Origin: Vibrio lentus | Lineage (GTDB): Bacteria; Pseudomonadota; Gammaproteobacteria; Enterobacterales; Vibrionaceae | NCBI RefSeq assembly: GCF_030409755.1 | Contig: NZ_JAUFQE010000002.1 | Coordinates: 3,410,001-3,474,000 of the forward strand | DNA length: 64,000 nucleotides | Reading direction: 5' to 3' | Shown here: positions 9,645 to 19,305 of the stretch, one piece after another | Position numbering within the stretch: position 1 is the stretch's first letter | How the letters are laid out: each line of letters begins with the position of its first letter | Made by a program: the position numbers and the translations under genes | Notes under the pieces: model-generated | The model's input: the letters and a program-made list of their open reading frames with translations, nothing else | Database searches by the model: none | Told to the model about the DNA's origin: nothing

Positions 9645-11114
9645 ATGAGTGCTGAATTGTTGCTGAACGTGACCCCGAGTGAAACTCGTGTGGCCATGAT
9701 TGAAGGGGGAGCTCTTCAAGAGATCCATGTCGAACGAGATGCTCGACGCGGTATCGTAGGAAATATCTATAAAGGACGTGTAAGCCGTGTTCTTCCTGGA
9801 ATGCAGGCTGCATTTGTGGATATAGGCCTTGAGAAAGCAGCATTTTTACATGCCTCAGACATTGTTCCGCACACTGAATGTGTTGCTGAAAATGAAAAGA
9901 AGCAGTTTCAGGTACGTGATATTTCTGAGCTTGTTCGTCAAGGTCAGGATATTGTGGTTCAGGTTGTTAAAGATCCTCTTGGAACAAAAGGCGCTCGTTT
10001 AACGACTGATATCACCTTGCCATCTCGTTACTTGGTGTTTATGCCGGGAGCAAGTCATGTCGGTGTTTCCCAGCGTATTGAAAGCGAGTCAGAACGTAAT
10101 CGTCTTAAAAAAGCCGTATCTCGTTACTGTGATGAGCACGGTGGTTTTATCATCCGTACTGCCGCTGAAGGCGCTGATTTTCATGAGCTTGAGCAAGACG
10201 CTGCTTTCTTGAAGCGTTTGTGGCTCAAAGTAGTAGAGCGCCGTGGTAAGCATAAGGCTCGTACGCGCTTATATGGTGAGCTGTGCTTAAGTCAGCGTAT
10301 CTTACGTGATTTTGTGGGTACTGAGCTGAGTAAGATTCAGGTCGATTCTCGACTCGAATTTGAAAATCTGAAAGAGTTTACTTCGGAGTACGTACCTGAG
10401 CTTACCGACAAGCTTGAGCTGTACGAAGGTGATAAACCCATCTTCGATATGTACGACACGGAGAATGAGATTCAACGTTCACTGGATCGTAAAGTAGAAT
10501 TGAAGTCTGGTGGGTATTTAATTATCGACCAAACCGAAGCGATGACAACTGTCGACATCAATACTGGTGCCTTTGTTGGTCGTCGTAATCTAGAAGAGAC
10601 GATTTTCAATACCAACGTAGAAGCGACACAAGCGATTGCTCGCCAACTTCGCCTGCGTAATTTAGGTGGCATCATCATTATCGACTTTATTGATATGTTG
10701 TCTGAAGAACACCGTAAGCGAGTACTAACTTCTTTAGAAGCGGCGCTCGATAAAGACCGTGTGAAAACCAATATTAATGGCTTCACACAGCTTGGTTTGG
10801 TTGAGATGACTCGTAAACGTACCCGTGAAAGTATTGAGCATATTCTGTGTTCTAGCTGTCCTGCCTGTGAAGGTCGTGGCAGTGTGAAGACAGTCGAAAC
10901 CGTTTGTTATGAAATACTTCGAGAAATTACTCGTGTAAATCGTGCGTACGATGCGGATAAGTTCGTGGTTTATGCGGCAGCAGCGGTTGCCGAGGCATTA
11001 GAGGGTGAAGAGTCTCATGCGCTTGCTGAACTTGAAGTCTTTATTGGTAAACAAGTGAAAATTCAGGCTGAGCCTCTGTACATACAAGAGCAGTTTGATG
11101 TCGTTATGATGTAA
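9645..11114 (+). CDS. rng: Ribonuclease G
   Basis: Encodes 489 residues, the normal length for RNase G. An S1-like RNA-binding domain occupies about residues 35-120 (Gly-Asn-Ile-Tyr-Lys-Gly-Arg-Val...Gln-Ala-Ala-Phe-Val-Asp-Ile-Gly). The DNase I-like catalytic core holds the metal-ligand Asp in Thr-Val-Asp-Ile-Asn-Thr-Gly and the second in Ile-Ile-Ile-Asp-Phe-Ile-Asp-Met. The zinc-link Cys-Pro-Ala-Cys lies near residue 407. There is no long C-terminal scaffold, which separates it from RNase E. It processes the 16S rRNA 5' end and degrades mRNA. GAGGT precedes the ATG. Confidence 0.95.
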   Translation: MSAELLLNVTPSETRVAMIEGGALQEIHVERDARRGIVGNIYKGRVSRVLPGMQAAFVDIGLEKAAFLHASDIVPHTECVAENEKKQFQVRDISELVRQGQDIVVQVVKDPLGTKGARLTTDITLPSRYLVFMPGASHVGVSQRIESESERNRLKKAVSRYCDEHGGFIIRTAAEGADFHELEQDAAFLKRLWLKVVERRGKHKARTRLYGELCLSQRILRDFVGTELSKIQVDSRLEFENLKEFTSEYVPELTDKLELYEGDKPIFDMYDTENEIQRSLDRKVELKSGGYLIIDQTEAMTTVDINTGAFVGRRNLEETIFNTNVEATQAIARQLRLRNLGGIIIIDFIDMLSEEHRKRVLTSLEAALDKDRVKTNINGFTQLGLVEMTRKRTRESIEHILCSSCPACEGRGSVKTVETVCYEILREITRVNRAYDADKFVVYAAAAVAEALEGEESHALAELEVFIGKQVKIQAEPLYIQEQFDVVMM

Positions 11115-11124
11115 TGGATATTTT

Positions 11125-14100
11125 GTGAGTTCTAGTGTTACTCTGATTTTACGTACGTGTCTGTGGTTAGTGGTTACTCTCTTAGTAACGCTAGCCATTG
11201 CTGTGACTACACTGCGTGTCGCCTTGCCCAATTTAAATAAGTATCAATCTGAAATTGAGCTTTGGGTAAACCAACATTCCGGTTTTGAGTTTTCTATTCA
11301 AGATGTGGGTGGCTTTTGGCGTAACACTCATCCCTCTATTGCGCTGCAAGGCGTTCAAGCCCGTCTTCCTAATGCTGAAGATGTGACCTTCTCTGTTGAA
11401 CGTGTCGAAGTTGAATTTGATTTGATTCAATCTCTGGTACAGATGCGTCCTGTTGTTGCAGACCTTGTTATGAATCGAATGTATCTGGATATACGTTCGG
11501 TCGATCTGTTTGCCGGTCAGAACGGCAAAGATAAACCTAAAAAATCGGGCTCTTCAAAGCGGGTGATGCAAGAGCTGGATAACTTACTCCTCAAAACGTT
11601 AGTGGATGTGACCGCCAAAGATTCCTCTCTTCTTTATCGAACCATCTCTGATGAAGAACGTCAGCTCGATATCGAAACCTTAAAGTGGAAAAACTCAGGT
11701 AAGCACCACCTCGCGGAAGGTGTGGTTAGCATTAAAGACGCCAATCTTAACTCGTTGTCAGTAAGCGCTAACTTTGTCGATGGTGGCTCATTGACCGATG
11801 TAACTGGTGAGTTCTATGTGAGTGCAGACAACATCTCGGTTAAACCATGGTTAACCCGTTACATGCAGGCTGAGTCCGGCATAGAAACGGGCACGGTTAG
11901 CCTGAATAGTTGGGTCACCCTACAAAACAGCAAGCCGGTAAATGCCTACGTAGAAGTGCTGCCTTCGGAGTTGAGCTGGAACGAAGATGGCCAACATGAT
12001 TTGATGTTTGAATCAGGCGTCTTTAAGTTGTCTCCCATTGATGATGGTTGGCAAGTGAATGGCCACTCACTTAACCTTAGAACGGATGATAGGCCTTGGC
12101 CTGAACTCGATGTTGCCTTCAAATGGAATAAAGGCCCGTGGGAACTTAATGTTTCTGAACTTGATGTGGAAACTATTACCCCGTTAATCAAGTTGATGCC
12201 AGATTCTGCGCAATCAACCAAAATGATCAATTCGTTGAAGCCGGGTGGATCAGTTTCTGATATTCGGGTTTCAATGGATTCAGGCATCGAAAGCTTACGT
12301 TATTCAGCGAGCTTTAGTGATCTTGCCATCGAGCAATGGGAACTCGTCCCGGGCTTTAGCCAAGTATCAGGCAGCGTGTTTGGTTCTGCGTCACAAGCGA
12401 AAGCCAGTTTGCACGTTATTGATGATGTGTTCCCTTATGGCGACGTATTCCAAGCGCCTCTCAATATCAAGCAAGGTCAGGTTGATATTGTTTGGCAGCA
12501 AGATGAAAACGGCTGGAAGCTTTGGTCAGATAAGATCACCGCAGCAACGCCAGACTTACAAGTTTTAGGTGCATTTCGTTTGGACTTCCCGAATGATGCG
12601 AGCCCGTTCTTGTCTTTCTACGGTGAAGCGGACGCTTACAATGTCGGCGAAACATGGCGTTATTTACCGACGTTGGCACTTGGACAAGATCTAACCGATT
12701 ACCTTTCAACTGCGATTCAAGCGGGCAAAGCCGATACGGTGAAATTGTTATGGCACGGTGAGCTGGATCAATACCCATATACTAACCATGATGGGATCTT
12801 CCAAGTTTGGGTTGGCCTAGAAAATGCGAAGTTCAGTTTTGATACGGCGTGGCCACTGATTACCGATCTTCAGCTTGATCTCCTGTTTGAAAATGATGCG
12901 ATGCATCTTGATTCGCGCTCTGCTCAATTGATGGACGTAACGGCTGACCGTATTACTGGGCGTATTCCTTACTTAGGGGAAGGCGGTCATATCGAGATTG
13001 AAGCGAAGGCTACGGCTTCGGGTAATGCGGTTCGTGATTACATGACGGCCTCACCATTGGTCGACTCTGTGGGTGCTGCGTTAACGGCGCTGCAAGTGAG
13101 TGGTGATGTATCGTCTGAATTCCAACTCAATATTCCGTTTGATTCTGATAAAGAGCCAAGAGCGTGGGGCTATGCCGATCTTAAAGATAACCATGTTGAG
13201 ATTGAAGCTCCGCCAATGGTGCTCGAAAACACCACCGGACGTATTGAGTTTGATAATGATGTGATTACGGCGAATGGCTTAGCCGCTGACTTACTAAAAC
13301 AAGGCATCTCTGTTGATTTTAAAGGCCTTAATGACGGTCCAGGTTATGCGGTTGATATCGATGTTTTAGGTGATTGGGACGTGAAACCTCTAGAGCCTTA
13401 TATTGGCGAACAGTGGTTGAGTCGCCTGTCGGGTCATGCGCAATGGCAAAGCCAGATTGATATTCAACTCAACGATATAGGCTTCAGTTACCAGTTAGAC
13501 TTACAGTCAGATCTTAAATATTTAGCCAGTGATTACCCTTATCCATTGGTGAAAAAATCCTTGGAGAGTGGTTCTGCTAGGCTACAAGCCTCGGGTAACC
13601 AAGAGGCTATTACTGCGCGTCTGCAACTGCCGAATACCAAGTATCAGGCTGAAATTGATATCACGGGTGAGGTTCCCAAGCTTACTGCAACCAATTTAGT
13701 GTTGGGGCGTGGTGGTTATAAAATTAGTCCTGTTGTTGGGCATCATGCTTTAATCCGTACTGATAAATTTAATGCCGATGATTGGTTGTCGGTTGTGATG
13801 GAACCCGTGAAGCCATCAACCGCTGTACTTAGCCAAATGAATACGCCAACCATTCCTGCGCCTAGCCGTATTACTTTTGAGAGTAAAGAGCTGATCTTAG
13901 GCGGCATAGCTTGGAATGATGTCGATTTTAGTGCTCGCAAGAACAAACAAGCGTGGCAGATGGAAGTTTCTAGCCAAGAGATTGAAGGGGATATCAATTA
14001 CTTACCCCCTTACGATCTAACGGTGTCTCTAGAGCGCCTGCATTTGTTTGTTCCTGAGTGGAGTGATAAAGCAAATCAAGAACAACTGCTGCAACGGAAA

Positions 14101-14997
14101 GAGCAAGAAGCACCATTGATCTCTGAACTCGATAAAAAGATCTATGATGCGATGCCTAATCTTAAGCTGACACTGAACGATTTTTGGTTGCAAGGCTATA
14201 AAGTCGGTAAGGTCAATGTTGAGCTAGCAAGACAAGACGATCGTCTTGAGTGGAACAAGATTCAAGTCCGAAGCGGAAACAATAAAGCCGATGTGAGCGG
14301 CTGGTGGGCTCTGAATGGTGACAAGAGTCATTCATCGTTATCTATTGATGTCGAAGGTGAAAACAACAGTGAGTTAATGGAGCGCTTCGGTATTACTTCC
14401 GGGATTCAAAAAGCACCTTTTGCATTGGAAGGTCAGCTTGAGTGGGACGGTTCTCCGTGGGGTATTCAAATGGATACCATTGACGGCAACGTTAAAACCA
14501 AGTTGGGTAAAGGCTTCATCTCGGACGTAAGTGGCGCGGCTCGATTGCTTGGCCTGTTTAGTCTAGATTCGATTATCCGTAAGATGCAGCTCGATTTCTC
14601 TGATGTGTTTGATAAAGGCATGGCATTCAACAGCATTACGGGTACTGGCGAAATCCAAAATGGTATCTTCTTAACCAATGATCTGAACATGGATGCGGTT
14701 GCTGGTGAGATGAAGATCAAAGGTATCGCGAATCTGAACACTCGTCAGGTCGATGCAGAGGTCAACTTCACTCCAGATATCACGTCAGGAATCCCTGTAT
14801 TAACGGCGTTTGCGGTAACCCCACAAACTGCGTTGTATGTATTGGCGGTGACCACGGTTATTTCACCGGTTGTTGAGGTCTTTACTCAAGTAAATTATTC
14901 AGTAAAAGGGCCGTTGGATTCGCCAGTAGTCAGCGAGCTTTCGCGTAGCTCAGGTGAGTTTCAGTTACCAGAGAAACTGAGGAAATTAGCGGAATAG
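11125..14997 (+). CDS. yhdP: YhdP, AsmA/TamB-like envelope lipid-transport protein
   Basis: Encodes 1290 residues beginning with GTG at 11125, 10 nt past the rng stop. One N-terminal membrane segment (about residues 5-28) is followed by a very long beta-rich periplasmic region and a C-terminal AsmA_2-type segment (Val-Thr-Thr-Val-Ile-Ser-Pro-Val-Val-Glu). YhdP, TamB and YdbH are bridge-like proteins thought to move phospholipids from inner to outer membrane. Position after rng and before tldD matches the E. coli locus. Confidence 0.9.
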   Translation: MSSSVTLILRTCLWLVVTLLVTLAIAVTTLRVALPNLNKYQSEIELWVNQHSGFEFSIQDVGGFWRNTHPSIALQGVQARLPNAEDVTFSVERVEVEFDLIQSLVQMRPVVADLVMNRMYLDIRSVDLFAGQNGKDKPKKSGSSKRVMQELDNLLLKTLVDVTAKDSSLLYRTISDEERQLDIETLKWKNSGKHHLAEGVVSIKDANLNSLSVSANFVDGGSLTDVTGEFYVSADNISVKPWLTRYMQAESGIETGTVSLNSWVTLQNSKPVNAYVEVLPSELSWNEDGQHDLMFESGVFKLSPIDDGWQVNGHSLNLRTDDRPWPELDVAFKWNKGPWELNVSELDVETITPLIKLMPDSAQSTKMINSLKPGGSVSDIRVSMDSGIESLRYSASFSDLAIEQWELVPGFSQVSGSVFGSASQAKASLHVIDDVFPYGDVFQAPLNIKQGQVDIVWQQDENGWKLWSDKITAATPDLQVLGAFRLDFPNDASPFLSFYGEADAYNVGETWRYLPTLALGQDLTDYLSTAIQAGKADTVKLLWHGELDQYPYTNHDGIFQVWVGLENAKFSFDTAWPLITDLQLDLLFENDAMHLDSRSAQLMDVTADRITGRIPYLGEGGHIEIEAKATASGNAVRDYMTASPLVDSVGAALTALQVSGDVSSEFQLNIPFDSDKEPRAWGYADLKDNHVEIEAPPMVLENTTGRIEFDNDVITANGLAADLLKQGISVDFKGLNDGPGYAVDIDVLGDWDVKPLEPYIGEQWLSRLSGHAQWQSQIDIQLNDIGFSYQLDLQSDLKYLASDYPYPLVKKSLESGSARLQASGNQEAITARLQLPNTKYQAEIDITGEVPKLTATNLVLGRGGYKISPVVGHHALIRTDKFNADDWLSVVMEPVKPSTAVLSQMNTPTIPAPSRITFESKELILGGIAWNDVDFSARKNKQAWQMEVSSQEIEGDINYLPPYDLTVSLERLHLFVPEWSDKANQEQLLQRKEQEAPLISELDKKIYDAMPNLKLTLNDFWLQGYKVGKVNVELARQDDRLEWNKIQVRSGNNKADVSGWWALNGDKSHSSLSIDVEGENNSELMERFGITSGIQKAPFALEGQLEWDGSPWGIQMDTIDGNVKTKLGKGFISDVSGAARLLGLFSLDSIIRKMQLDFSDVFDKGMAFNSITGTGEIQNGIFLTNDLNMDAVAGEMKIKGIANLNTRQVDAEVNFTPDITSGIPVLTAFAVTPQTALYVLAVTTVISPVVEVFTQVNYSVKGPLDSPVVSELSRSSGEFQLPEKLRKLAE

Positions 14998-15071
14998 TCG
15001 TTAGATGCGAGTTAGTTTATTTGCGGCTAAATTCGGATTTCTGAATCATAATGAATGGAGAAGCGGTGCAC

Positions 15072-15884
15072 ATGGATTGTGTTGGATTGATTCAAATGAC
15101 TTCAGGCCCAGTCCCTGAGCATAACCTTGATTACCTTGAACACGAGGTAGCAAAGTGCAAAGCGTTAGGGGCGAAGTGGGTTGTTTGTCCTGAGAATGCA
15201 TTAGTGTTCGGCAACAAAGCCGATTATCACCAATATGCAGAACCTCTTAATAATGGGCCTTTGCAGCAGAAACTATCGGAGCTAGCAAAGCGACACCGTG
15301 TTTGGATCGTTGTCGGTAGCATGCCAATCCGAACGGCTGCAGGCGTCACCACGACCACATTGGTTATCGATGATTTTGGTGCTCTAGTGACTCATTACGA
15401 TAAGCTGCATATGTTCGATGTTGATGTCGCCGATGCGCATAAATGTTATCGCGAGTCCGATATTTTCACGCCGGGTGACCGAGTTGTGACAACGGAAACG
15501 CCTTTTGGTCGCTTAGGTTTGAGTATTTGTTATGATGTGCGCTTCCCTCACTTGTATTCAGAGTTACGCAAGCAAGGGGCGCAGATCATCGTGGTTCCCG
15601 CAGCGTTTACCGCTGTTACTGGCCAAGCACATTGGGAAGCTTTATTAAGATGCCGTGCCATCGAGACTCAGTCTTGGATTGTCGCGGTAGGGCAAGGAGG
15701 AAAGCATCCTTGCCAAAGAGAAACATGGGGACACTCAATGGTGGTTGATCCATGGGGGCGAGTGGTCGCACAGTTAGACCAAGACCCTAAAAGTATGGTG
15801 GTTGAGATAGACACATCCAGTTGCGAATCGATCAGGCAGAATATGCCAATAGCGCAGCACTCTCGATTTACCAATCAATTTTAA
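15072..15884 (+). CDS. Nitrilase-superfamily amidohydrolase
   Basis: Encodes 270 residues of the carbon-nitrogen hydrolase fold. The catalytic triad is visible: Glu41 in Cys-Pro-Glu-Asn, Lys111 in His-Tyr-Asp-Lys-Leu-His, and Cys153 in Ser-Ile-Cys-Tyr-Asp-Val-Arg-Phe-Pro. These motifs are most like Nit1/NIT2-type omega-amidases or deaminated-glutathione amidases, but the substrate cannot be set from sequence alone. ATG 15072 follows GGAG at 15057-15060; a frame also opens at ATG 15051, which has no ribosome site. It lies between yhdP and tldD, probably in one transcript. Confidence 0.85.
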   Translation: MDCVGLIQMTSGPVPEHNLDYLEHEVAKCKALGAKWVVCPENALVFGNKADYHQYAEPLNNGPLQQKLSELAKRHRVWIVVGSMPIRTAAGVTTTTLVIDDFGALVTHYDKLHMFDVDVADAHKCYRESDIFTPGDRVVTTETPFGRLGLSICYDVRFPHLYSELRKQGAQIIVVPAAFTAVTGQAHWEALLRCRAIETQSWIVAVGQGGKHPCQRETWGHSMVVDPWGRVVAQLDQDPKSMVVEIDTSSCESIRQNMPIAQHSRFTNQF

Positions 15885-15903
15885 TTTTAAACAAGAGCCA
15901 TTT

Positions 15904-17349
15904 ATGAGCATTAATCAAATTGAAGAAGCGCTACTAACCCCGACAGGGCTGACGGAGCAAAATATCGCAGATACACTGGCGAGCATTGCTACCCGCCAAA
16001 TTGATTATGCTGATATCTATTTCCAATCGAGCTGGCACGAGTCGTTGGTACTAGAAGATAGCATTATTAAAGATGGCTCTTTTAATATCGACTGCGGTGT
16101 TGGTGTTCGTGCAGTATCGGGCGAAAAAACCGGTTTTGCTTACTCAGATCAAATCCAATTGGATGGCCTTAAGCAGAGCGCCATTGCAGCTCGTGGTATT
16201 GCAAAGCAAGGTCAGAACGGTAAAGTTCATGCATTCAAGCGTAACTCGAACCAAGCTTACTATGACGCAGTTAACCCGCTAGCAAGCTGGGAAAAACAGC
16301 AGAAAACAGAATTACTAAAAGCACTTGATGCTTACATTCGCACCAAAGAACCTATGATCACTGAAGTATCAGTGAGTCTAAGCGGTGTACACGAGCAGAT
16401 GCTTGTTGCTGCGACGGACGGCACTTTCGCTGGTGATGTTCGCCCGTTAGTTCGTCTATCAATCAGTGTACTTGCGCAGAAAGGCGATCGTCGTGAACGT
16501 GGCAGCGCTGGTGGCGGTGGTCGTTTTGGTTACGATTTCTTCTTAAGTGATGTTGATGGCTCTCAAGTTGCTTACCAATTTGCTGATGAAGCTATTCGCC
16601 AAGCGCTGGTTAACCTTGAAGCTGTTGCTGCTCCTGCGGGCGCAATGCCAGTTGTTCTGGGTTCTGGTTGGCCGGGCGTTCTTCTACACGAAGCGGTAGG
16701 CCACGGTTTAGAAGGTGACTTTAACCGTAAAGAATCTTCAGTCTTTTCTGGCAAAGTGGGCGAGCAAGTTACATCAAGCCTATGTACGATTGTTGATGAC
16801 GGTACATTGACTGATCTTCGTGGTTCATTGAACGTGGATGATGAAGGTGTGAATGGCCAGTACAACACGCTAATCGAAAACGGCATCCTAAAAGGCTACA
16901 TGCAAGACAAGTTGAATGCTCGCCTAATGGGTGTGGCACCAACAGGTAACGGACGTCGTGAGTCTTACGCGCATCTTCCAATGCCGCGTATGACCAACAC
17001 ATACATGCTACCGGGTGAGCACACACCGGAAGAGATCATTGCTACGGTTGATAAAGGCATCTACGCACCGAACTTCGGTGGTGGTCAGGTTGATATTACT
17101 TCTGGTAAGTTCGTGTTCTCGGCTTCTGAAGCGTACATGATTGAAAACGGTAAGATCACTCACCCAGTGAAAGGTGCAACGTTAATCGGTTCTGGCATCG
17201 AAGCGATGCAGCAAGTATCTATGGTTGGTAATGACCTAAGCATCGACCGTGGTGTTGGTGTGTGTGGTAAGGCTGGTCAAAGTGTGCCTGTGGGTGTTGG
17301 TCAACCAACATTGAAATTAGACTCACTAACGGTTGGTGGTACTGAGTAA
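15904..17349 (+). CDS. tldD: Metalloprotease TldD
   Basis: Encodes 481 residues, full length for TldD. The metal-binding His-Glu-X3-His motif (His-Glu-Ala-Val-Gly-His) begins at His262. TldD works with TldE (PmbA), which is not in this window, to trim peptides such as microcin precursors and the CcdA antitoxin. It sits 19 nt after the nitrilase gene and is followed by a terminator at 17403-17432. Confidence 0.96.
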   Translation: MSINQIEEALLTPTGLTEQNIADTLASIATRQIDYADIYFQSSWHESLVLEDSIIKDGSFNIDCGVGVRAVSGEKTGFAYSDQIQLDGLKQSAIAARGIAKQGQNGKVHAFKRNSNQAYYDAVNPLASWEKQQKTELLKALDAYIRTKEPMITEVSVSLSGVHEQMLVAATDGTFAGDVRPLVRLSISVLAQKGDRRERGSAGGGGRFGYDFFLSDVDGSQVAYQFADEAIRQALVNLEAVAAPAGAMPVVLGSGWPGVLLHEAVGHGLEGDFNRKESSVFSGKVGEQVTSSLCTIVDDGTLTDLRGSLNVDDEGVNGQYNTLIENGILKGYMQDKLNARLMGVAPTGNGRRESYAHLPMPRMTNTYMLPGEHTPEEIIATVDKGIYAPNFGGGQVDITSGKFVFSASEAYMIENGKITHPVKGATLIGSGIEAMQQVSMVGNDLSIDRGVGVCGKAGQSVPVGVGQPTLKLDSLTVGGTE

Positions 17350-17402
17350 TTCAGGTCAGCAGCACGAGTTAGCTTCAAAATCTCTCGTCATAAAATAGAT
17401 TG

Positions 17403-17432
17403 AAAGCGCCTCCAATGTGAGGCGCTTTTTTG
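17403..17432. terminator. Terminator between tldD and the PhoH-like gene
   Basis: AAAGCGCCTC (17403-17412) pairs with GAGGCGCTTT (17419-17428) around a 6-nt loop, followed by a T-run. It lies between converging genes. Confidence 0.9.
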
Positions 17433-17469
17433 TTTTTAGGTTGCTGATTTAGTGAACAAATATAACTGT

Positions 17470-18849
17470 CTACATGTTCTCTTCAGCAAACTCCGCCAGT
17501 CGGCTTCGCACGACACCATTAAGGTGGATATTGGCACTGCCTTCGAAGTTTTTAAAACGCTCGACCATGTAGGTGAGGCCTGATGTCACAGGGGTTAAGT
17601 AGGAAGAATCTATCTGAGCCAGGTTGCCTGAACAGACAATTTTGGTGCCTTCACCACAACGAGTGATGATGGTTTTTATTTGCGAAGCGGTGAGGTTTTG
17701 ACACTCATCCAGCAGTACAAACGCATTCTGGATCGAGCGGCCACGCATGAAGTTGATCGATTTGAACTGGATATTGGCTTTATCGCAGATGTATTTCATC
17801 GATCCTTCGGTACAGTGATCATTCTTATGCAGCGCTTCGAGTGTATCGGTCACCGCAGCTAACCAAGGCAACATCTTCTCTTCCTCGGTTCCGGGAAGGA
17901 AACCAATGGATTCGCCGATGTCAGGTGTATTTCGGGTTACGATGATCTTATCGAAATGTTTGCGCTCAATGGTTTGTTCAAGAGCGGCTGCCATGGCAAG
18001 CAAAGTTTTCCCGCTCCCCGCAGCACCGGTTAAAATCACCAAATCAATATCGGGATCAAGTAACGCATCGATCGCCATGCCTTGGTAGATGTTCTTTGGC
18101 GTAATGTCCCACGCCCTGCGGTTCATTAATCGTTCTCGGCTTAGGTCTCGCAGGGTGATGGTTTCCGGTTCAATCTCTTCGACACGAGCTGCAAAGTCAC
18201 TGTCTTGGTCAATAATATATTGATTGATGAACGTGGGTTCAAATGGTGTTCTTGCGAGGGTATGCAGTGTTTTTCCTCCAAGACTCTTGCTCTCAACATT
18301 GTCTATACCGTCCCAAAATGACCCTTCAAGCTGTTGAAAGCCCTTAGTGAGGTATTGAACGTCATCAATTAATTGGTCGGTTTGGTAGTCCTCAACAAAG
18401 CGTACACCAGCACCTTTAGCTCGCAAGCGCATGTTGATGTCTTTGGTAATGAGTACCACTTCTCGTGGCGCTCGTTTATTTTGTAAGTACAACACACCAT
18501 TGAGAATGCGATTGTCACCAGCCTTATCGTCGGCAAAGGCTTTAATGCTTTCTTGGAGTTCGTAGTCTGCGAGTATTGAAATAGTGCCTGAAGCGCTTAC
18601 ATCGGTTGAGAAAGGAATGCCTTCGGATATTTTGTCTGGGGTTGCGTCATGGAAAAGATCTTCTAATGCTCTGATTGCGACTCTGGCATCGCGAGCAACA
18701 TCGCGTTTACTGTCCTTAATTCTGTCGAGTTCTTCGAGTACCGTCATTGGGATGACGACATCGTGTTCCTGAAACGAAAATATAGCAAAGGGTTCGTGAA
18801 GTAAGATATTGGTATCTAGAACAAATAATTTCCGATTGGTATCGCCCAT
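17470..18849 (-). CDS. PIN-PhoH family ATPase/RNA-processing protein
   Basis: Encodes 459 residues from ATG 18849, preceded by AAGGAG at 18855-18860. The frame extends upstream to 18936 without a ribosome site. The N-terminal PIN nuclease domain begins Phe-Val-Leu-Asp-Thr-Asn (Asp12). The C-terminal PhoH ATPase domain has Walker A Gly-Ala-Ala-Gly-Ser-Gly-Lys-Thr (near residue 275) and Walker B Leu-Leu-Asp-Glu-Cys-Gln-Asn. PIN-PhoH proteins of this kind unwind and cleave RNA in other bacteria. Despite the name, no phosphate-regulon role is implied. Confidence 0.9.
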   Translation of the reverse strand: MGDTNRKLFVLDTNILLHEPFAIFSFQEHDVVIPMTVLEELDRIKDSKRDVARDARVAIRALEDLFHDATPDKISEGIPFSTDVSASGTISILADYELQESIKAFADDKAGDNRILNGVLYLQNKRAPREVVLITKDINMRLRAKGAGVRFVEDYQTDQLIDDVQYLTKGFQQLEGSFWDGIDNVESKSLGGKTLHTLARTPFEPTFINQYIIDQDSDFAARVEEIEPETITLRDLSRERLMNRRAWDITPKNIYQGMAIDALLDPDIDLVILTGAAGSGKTLLAMAAALEQTIERKHFDKIIVTRNTPDIGESIGFLPGTEEEKMLPWLAAVTDTLEALHKNDHCTEGSMKYICDKANIQFKSINFMRGRSIQNAFVLLDECQNLTASQIKTIITRCGEGTKIVCSGNLAQIDSSYLTPVTSGLTYMVERFKNFEGSANIHLNGVVRSRLAEFAEENM

Positions 18850-19305
18850 AGCATCTCCTTGCCACCACGTGGCTCGAATGGGTTGATTGAACGCTAGCAA
18901 ACTCTTGATGTGTTTGACGGCATTACTATCAAGCACTTATCAAAAGTACACCGAGTAGATCCTACCTCTAGTAGTAATAGCTCAAATATGAAGAGTCTGC
19001 TCGAAATAACTTATCTACTCCCTCTAGAGTAACCATGAATTTTTGACAGTTTGATTGCATTAGCGAAAACAGAAAAAAAGCATGAAATAGCAGCCTTTAG
19101 ACGTGACCTAAATCACAGCATCGAGTAAGATTAGCGACCTTTTTCTGCACCATTTCCTTAAGATGATTTTTATCTTAAGCGCACTTTAAAAGTGGCTGCA
19201 AATTAGGCATTTTTAGCTATATTTTTATTTTGAGAGTCAGAAAATTCTGATAACAATTTAGTTAAAAAGACCAAATTCCAACTATAAGATTGAGGTAGTC
19301 GATTC
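18850..19305. other. Divergent intergenic region, PhoH-like gene and rapA
   Basis: 456 bp without a credible gene, AT-rich. It holds a CRP-like site at 19102-19117 and a palindrome CTTAAGAT/ATCTTAAG at 19157-19179. Promoters for both flanking genes must lie here, but I could not place clear -35/-10 pairs. Confidence 0.6.
19102..19117. promoter_or_regulatory. Candidate CRP-binding site
   Basis: CGTGA-N6-TCACA matches the CRP consensus TGTGA-N6-TCACA at nine of ten core positions. It lies about 196 bp upstream of rapA and about 260 bp upstream of the PhoH-like gene. Confidence 0.45.

Noticed and set aside
12245..12568. 107-residue alternative-frame protein inside yhdP
   Set aside because: Lies wholly inside a convincing long gene and shows no domain features.
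17470..18849. Assignment of the PhoH-like gene to the phosphate regulon
   Set aside because: No Pho box was seen upstream, and the PIN-PhoH architecture points to RNA processing.
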